Positions 1 through 7,920 of a stretch of DNA of 13,897 nucleotides are shown one piece after another. Both the position numbers and the translations under genes were made by a program. A model generated the notes under the pieces. That model had not been told where the DNA came from. It ran no database searches and saw only the letters and a list, made by a program, of their open reading frames with translations. The stretch lies in the NCBI GenBank assembly GCA_007122745.1, contig SKTA01000218.1, positions 1 to 13,897 on the forward strand, written 5' to 3'. Each line of letters begins with the position of its first letter. The first letter of the stretch is position 1. Source of the stretch: Bacteroidales bacterium. Its GTDB lineage: Bacteria > Bacteroidota > Bacteroidia > Bacteroidales > UBA7960.

Positions 1-87
1 AAACTCAATCCGTCGTTCACCTGCCAGAGCCGTACTGGCAACCAACAGGAAGGCAACGGCAATCATTAAAAAATTTTTGTGCTTCAT
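1..87 (-). CDS. N-terminus of an exported protein (partial, runs off the window edge)
   Basis: An ATG at 87-85 on the minus strand opens 29 codons that stay open to the window edge. They encode a basic start (MKHKN), a hydrophobic stretch (FLMIAVAFLLVAS) and a small-residue motif (TALA-G) at about residue 22. This is a textbook Sec signal peptide with a probable signal peptidase I site after ALA. The mature part begins GERRIEF, too short to identify a family. It lies 84 bp downstream of the dnaX stop on the same strand, in an A/T-rich gap with no clear promoter match, so it may be transcribed with dnaX or from its own promoter. The start is chosen because the signal peptide follows it immediately. 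It could be a periplasmic, outer-membrane or secreted protein; no function can be assigned. Confidence 0.65.
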   Translation of the reverse strand, partial: MKHKNFLMIAVAFLLVASTALAGERRIEF

Positions 88-171
88 GGTTAAATTTTGA
101 TAGAATGAATACTGAATGAAATTGTTATCGAATATTAATTATTTTAAGAACAGCGAAAATATTAAAATGTT

Positions 172-1877
172 TTAGTACTCCAGGTCTAGACCCAAAGTTT
201 TTTGCAACTTTTCAACATTTGGGTTTTTTTGGATCAGTTTCTGTAGTTTTTCCGTGGGAAGATAGGCCTTGTCTGCTCGCTTTTTTGTTGCAATTCTTGT
301 TTCAATGTTTATTTGATAATTTTTCAATGCTCGTCTGAGGGTGCTCAGGATCTCCGGTTTTTTTTCCTGGATGAGATCGGTTTGAATGGCATTGTCAACG
401 GTCAGCTTTACATTGCCGGATTGGTTAATTGCCGGCTTGTGCCGGGTCATTGCCAGATAAAGGGCAAGGCTGTTGTCTTTAAATGAATCCGCAATATTAT
501 TCCAGGCAGCAATAAACTGCTCCCGTGAAAAGTTTTCTGAAGGGAAGTCTGCAGGACTTTCGGTTTCCCCTTTTACAGCCGGATCATGTTTTTCTTTTGT
601 TTGATTGATTTTGAGGCTGATCTTATGGATGGCTCCTGAATCCACTTTTCCTGATGCCGGGGAAGTGGCTTGTTCAGGTTTAACAGAGGTTTTTGGTTCC
701 TGCTTTGTTACCGGTGTCTTTATTACAGGCCTTCTTACCGGATCATGCTTTAAAACCGGGGGAAGTGTTGCCGTCAGGCTTTTTTTTTTACGTGTGCTGC
801 CATCTGCAGCAGGGCCAACTCAAGGGTGAGTCGCTTATTGCTGCTATTCTTGTAAGTGGCATCCGCCTTGTTGTTGATCTCCAGGGCATTCATTAGAAAC
901 AATGCCGGGGCCTTGTCAGTCTGGTCAATATATTTTTTCTGAATGTCTTCGCTGGTTTCAATAAGCTTAACGGTAGCAGGGTCTTTGCTTACCAGAAGGT
1001 TGCGGAGATGTGTTCCGTATCCGCTAATGAAGTCGGCACCTTCAAAACCCTTCTGGATGATGTCATCCACAAGTAAAAGCATCTCTGTGGTTTTCTCTTC
1101 CAGAATGAGGTCTGTCATCCGGAAAAAATAGTCATAATCCAGTACATTCAGGTTTTCGATCACCTGTTTGTAGCTAAGTTTGTTGCCGGTAAAACTAACG
1201 ATCTGGTCAAAGATCGATAAAGCATCCCGCATGGCGCCGTCAGCTTTTTGGCTGATAATGTGAAGCCCATGTGTTTCTGCATCAACACCCTCCTTCTCTG
1301 CCACATATGCCAGCTGTTTGGTGATGTCGTCCGTTTTGATCCGGGCAAAGTCAAATATCTGGCAACGCGACAAAATGGTGGGGATGATCTTGTGTTTTTC
1401 TGTGGTAGCCAGAATAAACTTGGCATAAGCCGGCGGCTCTTCCAGGGTTTTCAGAAATGCGTTGAATGCCTGCTGGGAAAGCATGTGCACCTCATCGATG
1501 ATATACACTTTGTAATTCCCAACCTGGGGAGGGATCCTTACCTGGTCAATCAGCGTCCGGATGCCATCCACCGAATTGTTTGACGCAGCATCCAGTTCAT
1601 GGACATTGAAAGAGTGGCTCCGGTTAAAGGAAAGGCAGGATTCACAAGCATTGCACGCTTCAATGTTTTCGGTGATGTTTTCGCAGTTGATCGTTTTTGC
1701 CAGGATGCGGGCACAGGTTGTTTTTCCAACCCCCCTTGGTCCGCAAAACAGGAAAGACTGGGCCAGGTGTTTTGTCCTGATGGCATTTTTCAGGGTGTTC
1801 GTAATGGCACGCTGGCCAACCACCATGTCAAACGTGGCGGGGCGGTATTTGCGTGCTGAAACTATGAATTGATCCAT
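172..1877 (-). CDS. dnaX: DNA polymerase III subunit tau (long DnaX product, needs a -1 shift at the A10 run)
   Basis: DnaX is the ATPase core of the clamp loader, which opens and loads the sliding clamp and tethers polymerase cores. The gene is in two frames. Codons from 1877 down to the A10 run (789-780) encode domains I-III. A one-base backward shift in that run, or one extra A in the mRNA, then gives uninterrupted reading to the TAA at 174-172. The joined product is 568 aa. The shifted part starts with a Pro/Thr/Lys-rich linker, as in tau proteins, followed by a compact domain with the pattern FSREQFIAAWNNIADSFKD. That domain resembles the C-terminal region of Bacteroidota DnaX (recognised from family knowledge, not a search). 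Its only in-frame candidate start is GTG at 645, which would cut off the linker, so I read it as part of dnaX and not a separate gene. An assembly indel or a true frameshift mutation is the alternative. Confidence 0.7.
774..1877 (-). CDS. dnaX: DNA polymerase III subunit gamma-like short DnaX product (zero frame)
   Basis: The uninterrupted frame from ATG 1877 gives 367 aa with all motor parts of a clamp-loader subunit. These are the start motif YRPATFDMVVGQ, Walker A GPRGVGKT (residues 46-53), the zinc-binding cysteines C65, C75, C78 and C81, Walker B VYIIDEVH (124-131), sensor 1 ILATTE (155-160) and the LSRCQ arginine-finger motif (169-173). A domain III collar follows. Reading ends HVKKKA-stop, with the three lysines encoded by the A10 run. 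It therefore lacks the tau-specific region, as the E. coli gamma form does. Identity as DnaX is secure from these motifs. Whether the short form is a functional product or a broken reading frame cannot be settled from sequence alone. A TAnnTTTG-type promoter sits 25 bp upstream of the ATG. Confidence 0.9.
   Translation of the reverse strand: MDQFIVSARKYRPATFDMVVGQRAITNTLKNAIRTKHLAQSFLFCGPRGVGKTTCARILAKTINCENITENIEACNACESCLSFNRSHSFNVHELDAASNNSVDGIRTLIDQVRIPPQVGNYKVYIIDEVHMLSQQAFNAFLKTLEEPPAYAKFILATTEKHKIIPTILSRCQIFDFARIKTDDITKQLAYVAEKEGVDAETHGLHIISQKADGAMRDALSIFDQIVSFTGNKLSYKQVIENLNVLDYDYFFRMTDLILEEKTTEMLLLVDDIIQKGFEGADFISGYGTHLRNLLVSKDPATVKLIETSEDIQKKYIDQTDKAPALFLMNALEINNKADATYKNSSNKRLTLELALLQMAAHVKKKA
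780..789 (-). promoter_or_regulatory. A10 slippery run, candidate programmed frameshift or transcription-slippage site
   Basis: The minus strand reads GTA AAA AAA AAA GCC TGA at the end of the zero frame, ten consecutive A residues with the stop two codons later. The -1 frame is open for about 200 further codons. The +1 frame stops after about a dozen codons (TGA in GCA TGA). Two mechanisms are established for dnaX in other bacteria: -1 ribosomal slippage on an A-rich heptamer in E. coli and RNA-polymerase slippage on an A9 run in Thermus. This run could serve either. No Shine-Dalgarno-like stimulator is visible upstream, and only weak hairpins (GCC-TGAC-GGC) are visible just downstream. Confidence 0.55.
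795..811 (-). other. Hairpin 5 nt upstream of the dnaX A10 run
   Basis: TGCTGC (795-800) and GCAGCA (806-811) are perfect reverse complements around a 5-nt loop. In the dnaX mRNA they form a 6-bp stem that ends 5 nt before the ten A residues. A nascent-RNA hairpin next to a homopolymer could influence polymerase slippage. It could equally be a chance product of the coding sequence (LLQMAA). Confidence 0.35.
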
Positions 1878-1901
1878 CCTGTTACCCGGTTTTAAGGCTT
1901 A

Positions 1902-1909
1902 CAAAACTA
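1902..1909 (-). promoter_or_regulatory. Candidate dnaX promoter, -7 element
   Basis: The minus strand reads TAGTTTTG, an exact match to the Bacteroidota -7 consensus TAnnTTTG, placed 24 bp upstream of the dnaX ATG. That would give a short leader of roughly 18-20 nt. The upstream -33 position holds a T8-C-A8 tract but no clear TTTG, so only the -7 half is supported. Confidence 0.45.
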
Positions 1910-1966
1910 CGCTTTTTTTTGAAAAAAAACAGGAAATGTTTCTGTTGTTTCTTGCAGGTCTTTTTT

Positions 1967-2005
1967 AAAAATATTAGGCTTACACAGCATGAATGCCATA
2001 TTTTT
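1967..2005 (-). terminator. Candidate terminator of the protease gene
   Basis: AAAAATAT (1967-1974) and ATATTTTT (1998-2005) are perfect reverse complements, and an inner GGC/GCC pair (1977-1979 with 1995-1997) is separated by a 2-nt bulge. Read on the minus strand, the hairpin starts inside the protease stop codon and ends in a T-rich arm. The stem is A/T-rich, so it is a modest terminator candidate. It falls in the 126-bp gap before dnaX. Confidence 0.4.
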
Positions 2006-5000
2006 ATTCTTTGATCAGCCTTTCAACGCCTGTCTGGTCAACCTGTAACACGCGGATCAGATAAATGCCCGGTTGTCGGCCTTCGAGGCTGAATGTTTGC
2101 TGCCGGGTAGCCGTAAATTTTCGATTTTTGACCAGCGTGCCGTGCATGTTAAAGATCTCAATGGTAATGTCTTGGCGAATGTTATAATGAAGCATTTCCA
2201 GGGTGAACTGATCCTGTGTTGGGTTTGGATAGATCCTGAAGGTCATCTCTTGCTCATTGCCGGCAAGTTGGGTGGGGCTTATGGCATCAAGTTCGTCCGG
2301 TGGTTCGCCGGCTTTTACCACAACCGGCACATCGGGCTCTTTTTCGCTACAGAACGGGCCATCCGGGGCAATGTATGCGTGCAGGTAGCTCCCTTCCTTG
2401 GCATGTGTGCCGGGCAGCATCATGATGTATTCGCCGGCGATCAGGCTGACGTGACCACCAAGCTCCACCACGAACGGGCCACCCGGGCCTGACAGGTATA
2501 TAGACACCAATGCATCAAAGCAGGCCACTTCGCCATCGGCGAGCGTGTGGTCTTCCAGCACCCTTAAATCCGGCACGCCTGTCGTTTCAGCCGCGAAATT
2601 GGCTATGAGCTGGCGGTTTGCCCCGGCTGTAAACGTGTATGATGCATGGCCCGACACCACAAAGACATCCTCAGTCCAGTTTACGAAAACATGGTTTTCG
2701 GCCGGGCTGGCTGACAGGGTCACTTGTTCACCATGTTGATACACGCCGGCGCCCTCGACTGTACCTGCCCCGAAAGGGCTAACGGTTACATCGATTTGGT
2801 ATTCAGGCAAAGAAATTGACACATCGTCGATAAACAACCTTGTCCAATAGTCCCAGGTGGAACACTCTATCCGAAAAGCCAAATACCTGTCTGCTTCCTC
2901 CCCATAATCAAAGGATGTCTCAAAAGAATGCCAGGGGTCACCAATTTTATTGGTCACTTCGAAGACCTCTATCAGCGAAAAAGTATTTATATCTTCAGGA
3001 TCTGACATGAGGCCTATTTGTAGATAGGCGATCTCGGGACAGTCTCCCAGCAAAGTCATAAAGCTCAACGTGGAAACGGTCAGGTCACCGGGAATTTGCG
3101 GTGTTAGCAGTGTGGCATACGAGTCGCCTATGCAGAATAACCTGGCGCTCTGGTGTGGTGAATGATACTTGCAATTGGAAATGTCAACATTAAAATTGCC
3201 ATTCACCAGGCTCCCCAAAGAAGACCAACACACATCTAAGTTTGGATACGTCCATGTGTCGAAGTCTTCAAAGAACGGGATGCTTAGCTCCTCACAGCTG
3301 GTAGTAAACCTTTGTGGAATTGACCATCCAGATGTCGCCTGTTCGCAATGAACCCTGGCATAAAACTCGTAGCTCATATTAAAATCAAGATCATAGGCGA
3401 AGTAATAAGGTTGAGAAATATGCTCAACAAGTGTGCCTTCTGTGTTTGGGTCAAAGCCTTCTGTGCCCAATAACATATCCCATGTTGTAAAATCGCCATA
3501 CTGCGACCATTGCAGCAGTGCCGAATTGGTGTCTATATCAGTAACCTGCAGATGATATGGTTCAGGGCACGAGGGGGGGTGCTCAACCAGCAAGTCCTTA
3601 ACATACAACAGGCCTTCTTCATTTGTGGTATAGTCTCCCACCTTAATTGCAAAATGTGTTTCGGTTGATTCAATGTCTTCGAAGTAAGCCTCCAATAATA
3701 TCCAGGGGTCCTGTTGTTGATGCTCCAGGGAAAACTCGCGGTACGGCACAAAGGTATTGTAGTCGTCGGGGTCAGATATCGTCCCAACGACAAGGAACGC
3801 CGGGGGCTTAAGGTCACCAGGCCATGCGCTGAAGCGCATCCTGACGGTTTGGCCATTAACAACCACCCTTGGTGTGATCAAAATGGCCTGGCTAAACGCC
3901 TGGTAGTTTAACCTGGCACTAGTTAATTGGCCATGATGATAAAACCATTGCGCAACATCTACCTGGAAACTGTTTACCCCGTTGCTGTACCAGCAAACCG
4001 GCAAACCCGGGGGTGAAGCCTGGTCAAACTCCTGGTTGAAAGGCAGCTGTTCAGGATAACATTCAATAAGGTCAAGGGTAACAAACATGATTTCCTCACC
4101 ATAGGCAGTGTCATGCGCATTGGTGGCGTAGGCCCTCACATAATAGGTTGTTTCAGCTTCCAGGCCGTTTAAGTTGCTTGTATATCTGCCAATTCCCTGG
4201 CCATCATTCGTAAACCCGTTGTTGTGCTCAAGAGAGGGGTTGCCGCTTTTGCTCCAGACCATCCCGCGTTCAGTAATGCTTGCTCCGCCATCAAATGCAA
4301 CAAATCCATCAAATGAAGCAGACGTCCCAAAAATATCATCGGACGCCAATGTATAAACTTCGGGCAGGGTAATTGGGGCTCGTAAGAAAGCAGGCTGGGC
4401 AATATATTCCACAAAGCTTTCTGCAGGATCCTCCACCCTTATTCGTATACTAACAAAACCTTCGGGCAATGTGTCAGGAACCTCTGCCCAAAAAAGGGTG
4501 TCATCGTGCTCGAGCTGTAAAGCAGCCCACGTGTTTTTGTTTTCAGTTCTAACCTCCAGTGAAACTTCTTCGGGCGCAGCATAGTCATCCGGCATGTTTA
4601 TGCTGAACTGAATCGTTGCCTCCTGGCAGAGACCAACAAAGTCAGTAATCTGCCCATTGGACTCAATGTTTAATGACTTCAGCATTGGTATTGGCGTGTG
4701 CCCCGTTAGCCCGGAGTTGTCAAAACCCAGCCTGGCTGTGGCATTTCCCTCCTGACCATGAATGGCATAGGATTCATAGTCAAGCTCAAGAACGTATGAT
4801 CCGGGCTGCAGCGGCAACTCACCGGCCATTCCTACATTGGGGCTCCCAACAGGTATAATTGCCAGGTCATCAAACAAATTACCACCTGATGTCAGTGTAG
4901 CGTCTTTAAACAACCTGTAAGGCATTTCGTCCTTGCTTTCATGGTCCTTCATTTGGGACAAAAACAAGAGGTTGTAAAGTATGATTCTGTCGCTCAATAT

Positions 5001-7631
5001 ATAAAGTGACCCATAACTCACCGGGGGGCTTAAACCAACTCTGAACACATCAAAGTCTGACGGGAGTATGCTTTTATGAAAAGACAGGGGGTAAAAGCTA
5101 TAATAATGATTGAATGCATAATGCTTATTGTTGTCATCGATTGAGAAGCTCGCGCTCTTAAACAACAGGTCTTCCGGTAATGCAAAAAATGGATGCCCGG
5201 AAAAATCATATGTGTCAATATAGAAAGAGAATTGGTTGCTGCTGTAGCGGAAGTTAGGGGAGACAAAAACAGTTTGCGCAAACGGGTGCTCCCGGGGTTC
5301 TGCCCAGCTGTCATAAACATAAGCTTTAAATCCGGCGACCTGCAAACTCAGTATGGGAAACAGCTGGTGACCGGGTTCAAGATTGGGGTATGAAAAGCTA
5401 AATCGTTTGAGTGCATCGGGTTCGAAACTTTGCACTACATCTGAGTTGCATTCCGATAAAGCATCACCATAAACATATATATGCTCATTATCAGACGAAT
5501 GGTGTGATGTTGCCCAAGACCAATTAAAATTACTGAAGTCTGATATCTGCCTGTTGATGTAGCCGGGAATAAATCTCAGCCTGATTAAATTAAAGTGTGC
5601 AGTGTAAAATTGTTCACAAAGCCATGGAGGGATCATAATTCTTCCGTTTTCGTCAACATTATGTGCAACAACATGATTTGTAGCCTCAGCTTTGCTTACC
5701 TGCAATAAAACAAATGAATCTACTTCAACATCTTCTCTGAAAACTATTGTTTCGCCATCATCATATACAACCACTATGTCATACAAGCCTTCTGGAATAA
5801 ATGCAACTATTTCTAAACCGGGGTCGAAGAAAGATAATGTATTTGGTGAGATGTTTTCACCGCCAATCACAACATTCGTGGGAGGTTCATCAAATTGTAG
5901 TTTTAAAATCCTGTTTTTGACGAAAACAATCGGCACGTTGATTTCTTTCTCATCAACCAGGAGTTGAAAACTGTCTGTAAAGCTTGAAGGATCATTGTCC
6001 GGGAAAGGTACGAGGGCATTGTTTACCTCCAGGGTAATGGTAAGTTCTTGTGATGATTGGGGCGGCAGGGTAAAACTTTCGGGTGTCACCGTAAGCAGGG
6101 CGCCTTCCGGAAAGTCGCCGGCGATGTTTATATTTACTGATTTGCTGTAGGATTCATAGTTTGTAACGGTGACGGATTTCGTGCTTGTCCAGGTATCTTC
6201 TGTTAAGTCCACGCTGCCCATGCTAAGTTTTGGCGGTTCCACAATGATTTCGGGTAATTCAAAGGCATTTACCAGGTCAATCCTTCCTGTTCCTTGCGTC
6301 CACACGTCGTAGCCCAGGTCAATGGCGGTATGGGAGAAGATGCTTTTAAGCTGCGATGTGTTAAAACCGGGATGTTGTTGCAAAAAGAGGGCGGCTGCGC
6401 CGGCGACGTGGGGGGTGGCCATGGAGGTTCCGCTAAGTCTGGCATATTGGCCGTTTAACACGGGCGCCAGGGTCGACACCCCTGGGGCAAGGACATCGGG
6501 TTTGGTGAGGTGAAAGGTTGGTTCCGGGCCACGCGAGCTGAAGCCGGCTATGTTGTCATTGAGGGCTGTAGCTCCTACTGTTAATGCGCTGCGGGCACAA
6601 CCCGGCGAGATAATCGAATAATAACCCGGGCCGATGTTTCCTGCAGCCACAACACATAAAACGCCGGCTGCAGAGGCATTGTCGATGGCTGTTGACGTTG
6701 GGTCGTCAGGATTGCCGGGGCCACCCAGGCTGGCGTTCAAAATGTGAACACCGTCGGCAACAGCTTGCTCAATGCCGCCAATGGTCCATGACCACAAACC
6801 GCTGCCATCGGCACCAAGCACTTTATAGGCCATCAGTTTTGCTGCAGGCGCAACCCCCTTCAGGACACCATCGGCCGCTACAATGCCAGCCACGTGCGTG
6901 CCGTGGCGGTGGTCATCCATCGGATCGGCGTTCCCGCTTACGAAATCCCAGCCGCCAAGCACCTTATAACCCTCCCCAATGCCGCCGCCCAGGTCAGGAT
7001 GCATGTAATCAATGCCTGTGTCGAGGATACCCACCACGATGCCTTCACCGGTTATGCCGTAATCCGTCCATATCGCTTCAGCACCAATATGGGCAACGCT
7101 TGCATCAAGCAGTGCATAAACCTTTTCGTCCGTGTGCACACTCAGCACATATGGCAACTCTTTGATCTCATCAACAACCCACTGCCGCGTTGTCAGTGCC
7201 ATGCCATTCAAAACCAACTGGTATTCATGGCGAATTTCTGTTTCGGCTGGCAAACGATAAGGGTGTTCTTCTGAATTATGCCGGCCCTCAATGGCACCCA
7301 GGGCGCTGCGAAAACTGTATTGCTCGCGTACGATGTTGGTGCTGGCCGTCTCGTAGCCGGTATGTCTTACCGTACCTCGCCCACTTAAGTAGTTGGCAAG
7401 CGGCGGCGAACTGAATTGAACGATGACCCGAACCTCCTCATTCGGATCGTGAATAAATGTGTCAACGATGGAGTCGCCTGCCTGGATATAGGTGATAACT
7501 CCACCGGGGGGTGGATTGTCAAGGCTGTACGATTGCATTACGGAAGATAATCCGGCTTGACTTTGCGCAAAAATGTTAGATAAAAAAATCGCAGCAACAA
7601 GAAACAAAAGAAAAGTAATCGTTTTTTTCAT
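2004..7631 (-). CDS. Giant secreted S8 (subtilisin-like) protease with T9SS sorting domain
   Basis: Predicted 1875-aa extracellular or surface serine protease. The start is ATG 7631 because it is followed at once by a signal peptide (MKKTITFLLFLVAAIFLSNIFAQ); an in-frame ATG at 7748 would add 39 non-signal residues. Residues about 65-175 look like an I9-type propeptide. The S8 domain (about 180-460) has Asp204 (GILDTGID), His243 (HGTHVAG), oxyanion Asn332 (AAGN) and Ser403 (GTSMATP), so the catalytic set is intact. A beta-rich domain follows (465-570), then a large unassigned segment (about 575-1085). After that come an FN3-like module (1090-1187), two MAM/choice-of-anchor-J-like modules (about 1190-1350 and 1446-1608) around another FN3 module (1355-1445), an InlB-type repeat domain (1611-1682) and a GEVACFDALVSIYLSG segment like the coat-hanger stack domains. 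The last 80 residues (FRIYPNPTQDQF to GIYLIRVLQ) are a typical type A T9SS C-terminal signal. Substrate unknown. Confidence 0.93.
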   Translation of the reverse strand: MKKTITFLLFLVAAIFLSNIFAQSQAGLSSVMQSYSLDNPPPGGVITYIQAGDSIVDTFIHDPNEEVRVIVQFSSPPLANYLSGRGTVRHTGYETASTNIVREQYSFRSALGAIEGRHNSEEHPYRLPAETEIRHEYQLVLNGMALTTRQWVVDEIKELPYVLSVHTDEKVYALLDASVAHIGAEAIWTDYGITGEGIVVGILDTGIDYMHPDLGGGIGEGYKVLGGWDFVSGNADPMDDHRHGTHVAGIVAADGVLKGVAPAAKLMAYKVLGADGSGLWSWTIGGIEQAVADGVHILNASLGGPGNPDDPTSTAIDNASAAGVLCVVAAGNIGPGYYSIISPGCARSALTVGATALNDNIAGFSSRGPEPTFHLTKPDVLAPGVSTLAPVLNGQYARLSGTSMATPHVAGAAALFLQQHPGFNTSQLKSIFSHTAIDLGYDVWTQGTGRIDLVNAFELPEIIVEPPKLSMGSVDLTEDTWTSTKSVTVTNYESYSKSVNINIAGDFPEGALLTVTPESFTLPPQSSQELTITLEVNNALVPFPDNDPSSFTDSFQLLVDEKEINVPIVFVKNRILKLQFDEPPTNVVIGGENISPNTLSFFDPGLEIVAFIPEGLYDIVVVYDDGETIVFREDVEVDSFVLLQVSKAEATNHVVAHNVDENGRIMIPPWLCEQFYTAHFNLIRLRFIPGYINRQISDFSNFNWSWATSHHSSDNEHIYVYGDALSECNSDVVQSFEPDALKRFSFSYPNLEPGHQLFPILSLQVAGFKAYVYDSWAEPREHPFAQTVFVSPNFRYSSNQFSFYIDTYDFSGHPFFALPEDLLFKSASFSIDDNNKHYAFNHYYSFYPLSFHKSILPSDFDVFRVGLSPPVSYGSLYILSDRIILYNLLFLSQMKDHESKDEMPYRLFKDATLTSGGNLFDDLAIIPVGSPNVGMAGELPLQPGSYVLELDYESYAIHGQEGNATARLGFDNSGLTGHTPIPMLKSLNIESNGQITDFVGLCQEATIQFSINMPDDYAAPEEVSLEVRTENKNTWAALQLEHDDTLFWAEVPDTLPEGFVSIRIRVEDPAESFVEYIAQPAFLRAPITLPEVYTLASDDIFGTSASFDGFVAFDGGASITERGMVWSKSGNPSLEHNNGFTNDGQGIGRYTSNLNGLEAETTYYVRAYATNAHDTAYGEEIMFVTLDLIECYPEQLPFNQEFDQASPPGLPVCWYSNGVNSFQVDVAQWFYHHGQLTSARLNYQAFSQAILITPRVVVNGQTVRMRFSAWPGDLKPPAFLVVGTISDPDDYNTFVPYREFSLEHQQQDPWILLEAYFEDIESTETHFAIKVGDYTTNEEGLLYVKDLLVEHPPSCPEPYHLQVTDIDTNSALLQWSQYGDFTTWDMLLGTEGFDPNTEGTLVEHISQPYYFAYDLDFNMSYEFYARVHCEQATSGWSIPQRFTTSCEELSIPFFEDFDTWTYPNLDVCWSSLGSLVNGNFNVDISNCKYHSPHQSARLFCIGDSYATLLTPQIPGDLTVSTLSFMTLLGDCPEIAYLQIGLMSDPEDINTFSLIEVFEVTNKIGDPWHSFETSFDYGEEADRYLAFRIECSTWDYWTRLFIDDVSISLPEYQIDVTVSPFGAGTVEGAGVYQHGEQVTLSASPAENHVFVNWTEDVFVVSGHASYTFTAGANRQLIANFAAETTGVPDLRVLEDHTLADGEVACFDALVSIYLSGPGGPFVVELGGHVSLIAGEYIMMLPGTHAKEGSYLHAYIAPDGPFCSEKEPDVPVVVKAGEPPDELDAISPTQLAGNEQEMTFRIYPNPTQDQFTLEMLHYNIRQDITIEIFNMHGTLVKNRKFTATRQQTFSLEGRQPGIYLIRVLQVDQTGVERLIKE

Positions 7632-7920
7632 AATTGCGTGATTTCGTGAAAATGTGTCAATTAGATTGCAAAGCTGCTTGTAATCATTGATGGCAAGTAT
7701 TTCTGCAGGTGCCGCATTAGTGGTACACAAGTTACAATTATTTTTCAAACCTGGCGTCGAAAGCCACCGACATAGTATTCTATTTCAAGGCTTTCGCTAC
7801 GAAGCAGATAGCCTGAAGGAAAAGCACTTTTATCCTTGTTTGCTTTTATGAATAATGTAGGCTAAGATTATAGCATTTGATATATCTGTGCCTCAGAAAG
7901 CAGTTGCCTTTGTGTCGAAA
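7632..7920. other. Gap between the protease start and the tdh stop
   Basis: No gene is seen in these 289 bp. Two inverted repeats lie in the tdh 3' region: CGAAAGCC/GGCTTTCG (7758-7765 and 7789-7796, 23-nt loop) and AAAAGCA/TGCTTTT (7820-7826 and 7841-7847, 14-nt loop). Neither is followed on the minus strand by a convincing T tract, so they are weak terminator candidates at best. Upstream of the protease ATG the best -7 element is CAGCTTTG, one mismatch from TAnnTTTG. Confidence 0.35.

Noticed and set aside
141..168. Inverted repeat ATTTTAA/TTAAAAT downstream of dnaX as a terminator
   Set aside because: The 7-bp stem is only A/T with a 14-nt loop and no T tract, too weak to call.
183..192. 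Perfect 10-bp palindrome GGTCTAGACC
   Set aside because: It lies inside the dnaX tail coding sequence, has no loop or repeat context and is likely chance.
172..645. A separate gene starting at GTG 645 on the minus strand
   Set aside because: The same frame stays open upstream to the A10 run through a tau-like linker, and the sequence looks like a DnaX C-terminus. A stand-alone start would be arbitrary.
6692..7165. 157-codon plus-strand frame opposite the protease
   Set aside because: It is antisense to the subtilase catalytic domain. Its Arg/Gln/His-rich composition is an effect of the opposite strand.
7632..7748. 39-residue N-terminal extension of the protease from ATG 7748
   Set aside because: It would place a polar segment before a clear signal peptide at M40. 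The internal ATG at 7631 is the better start.
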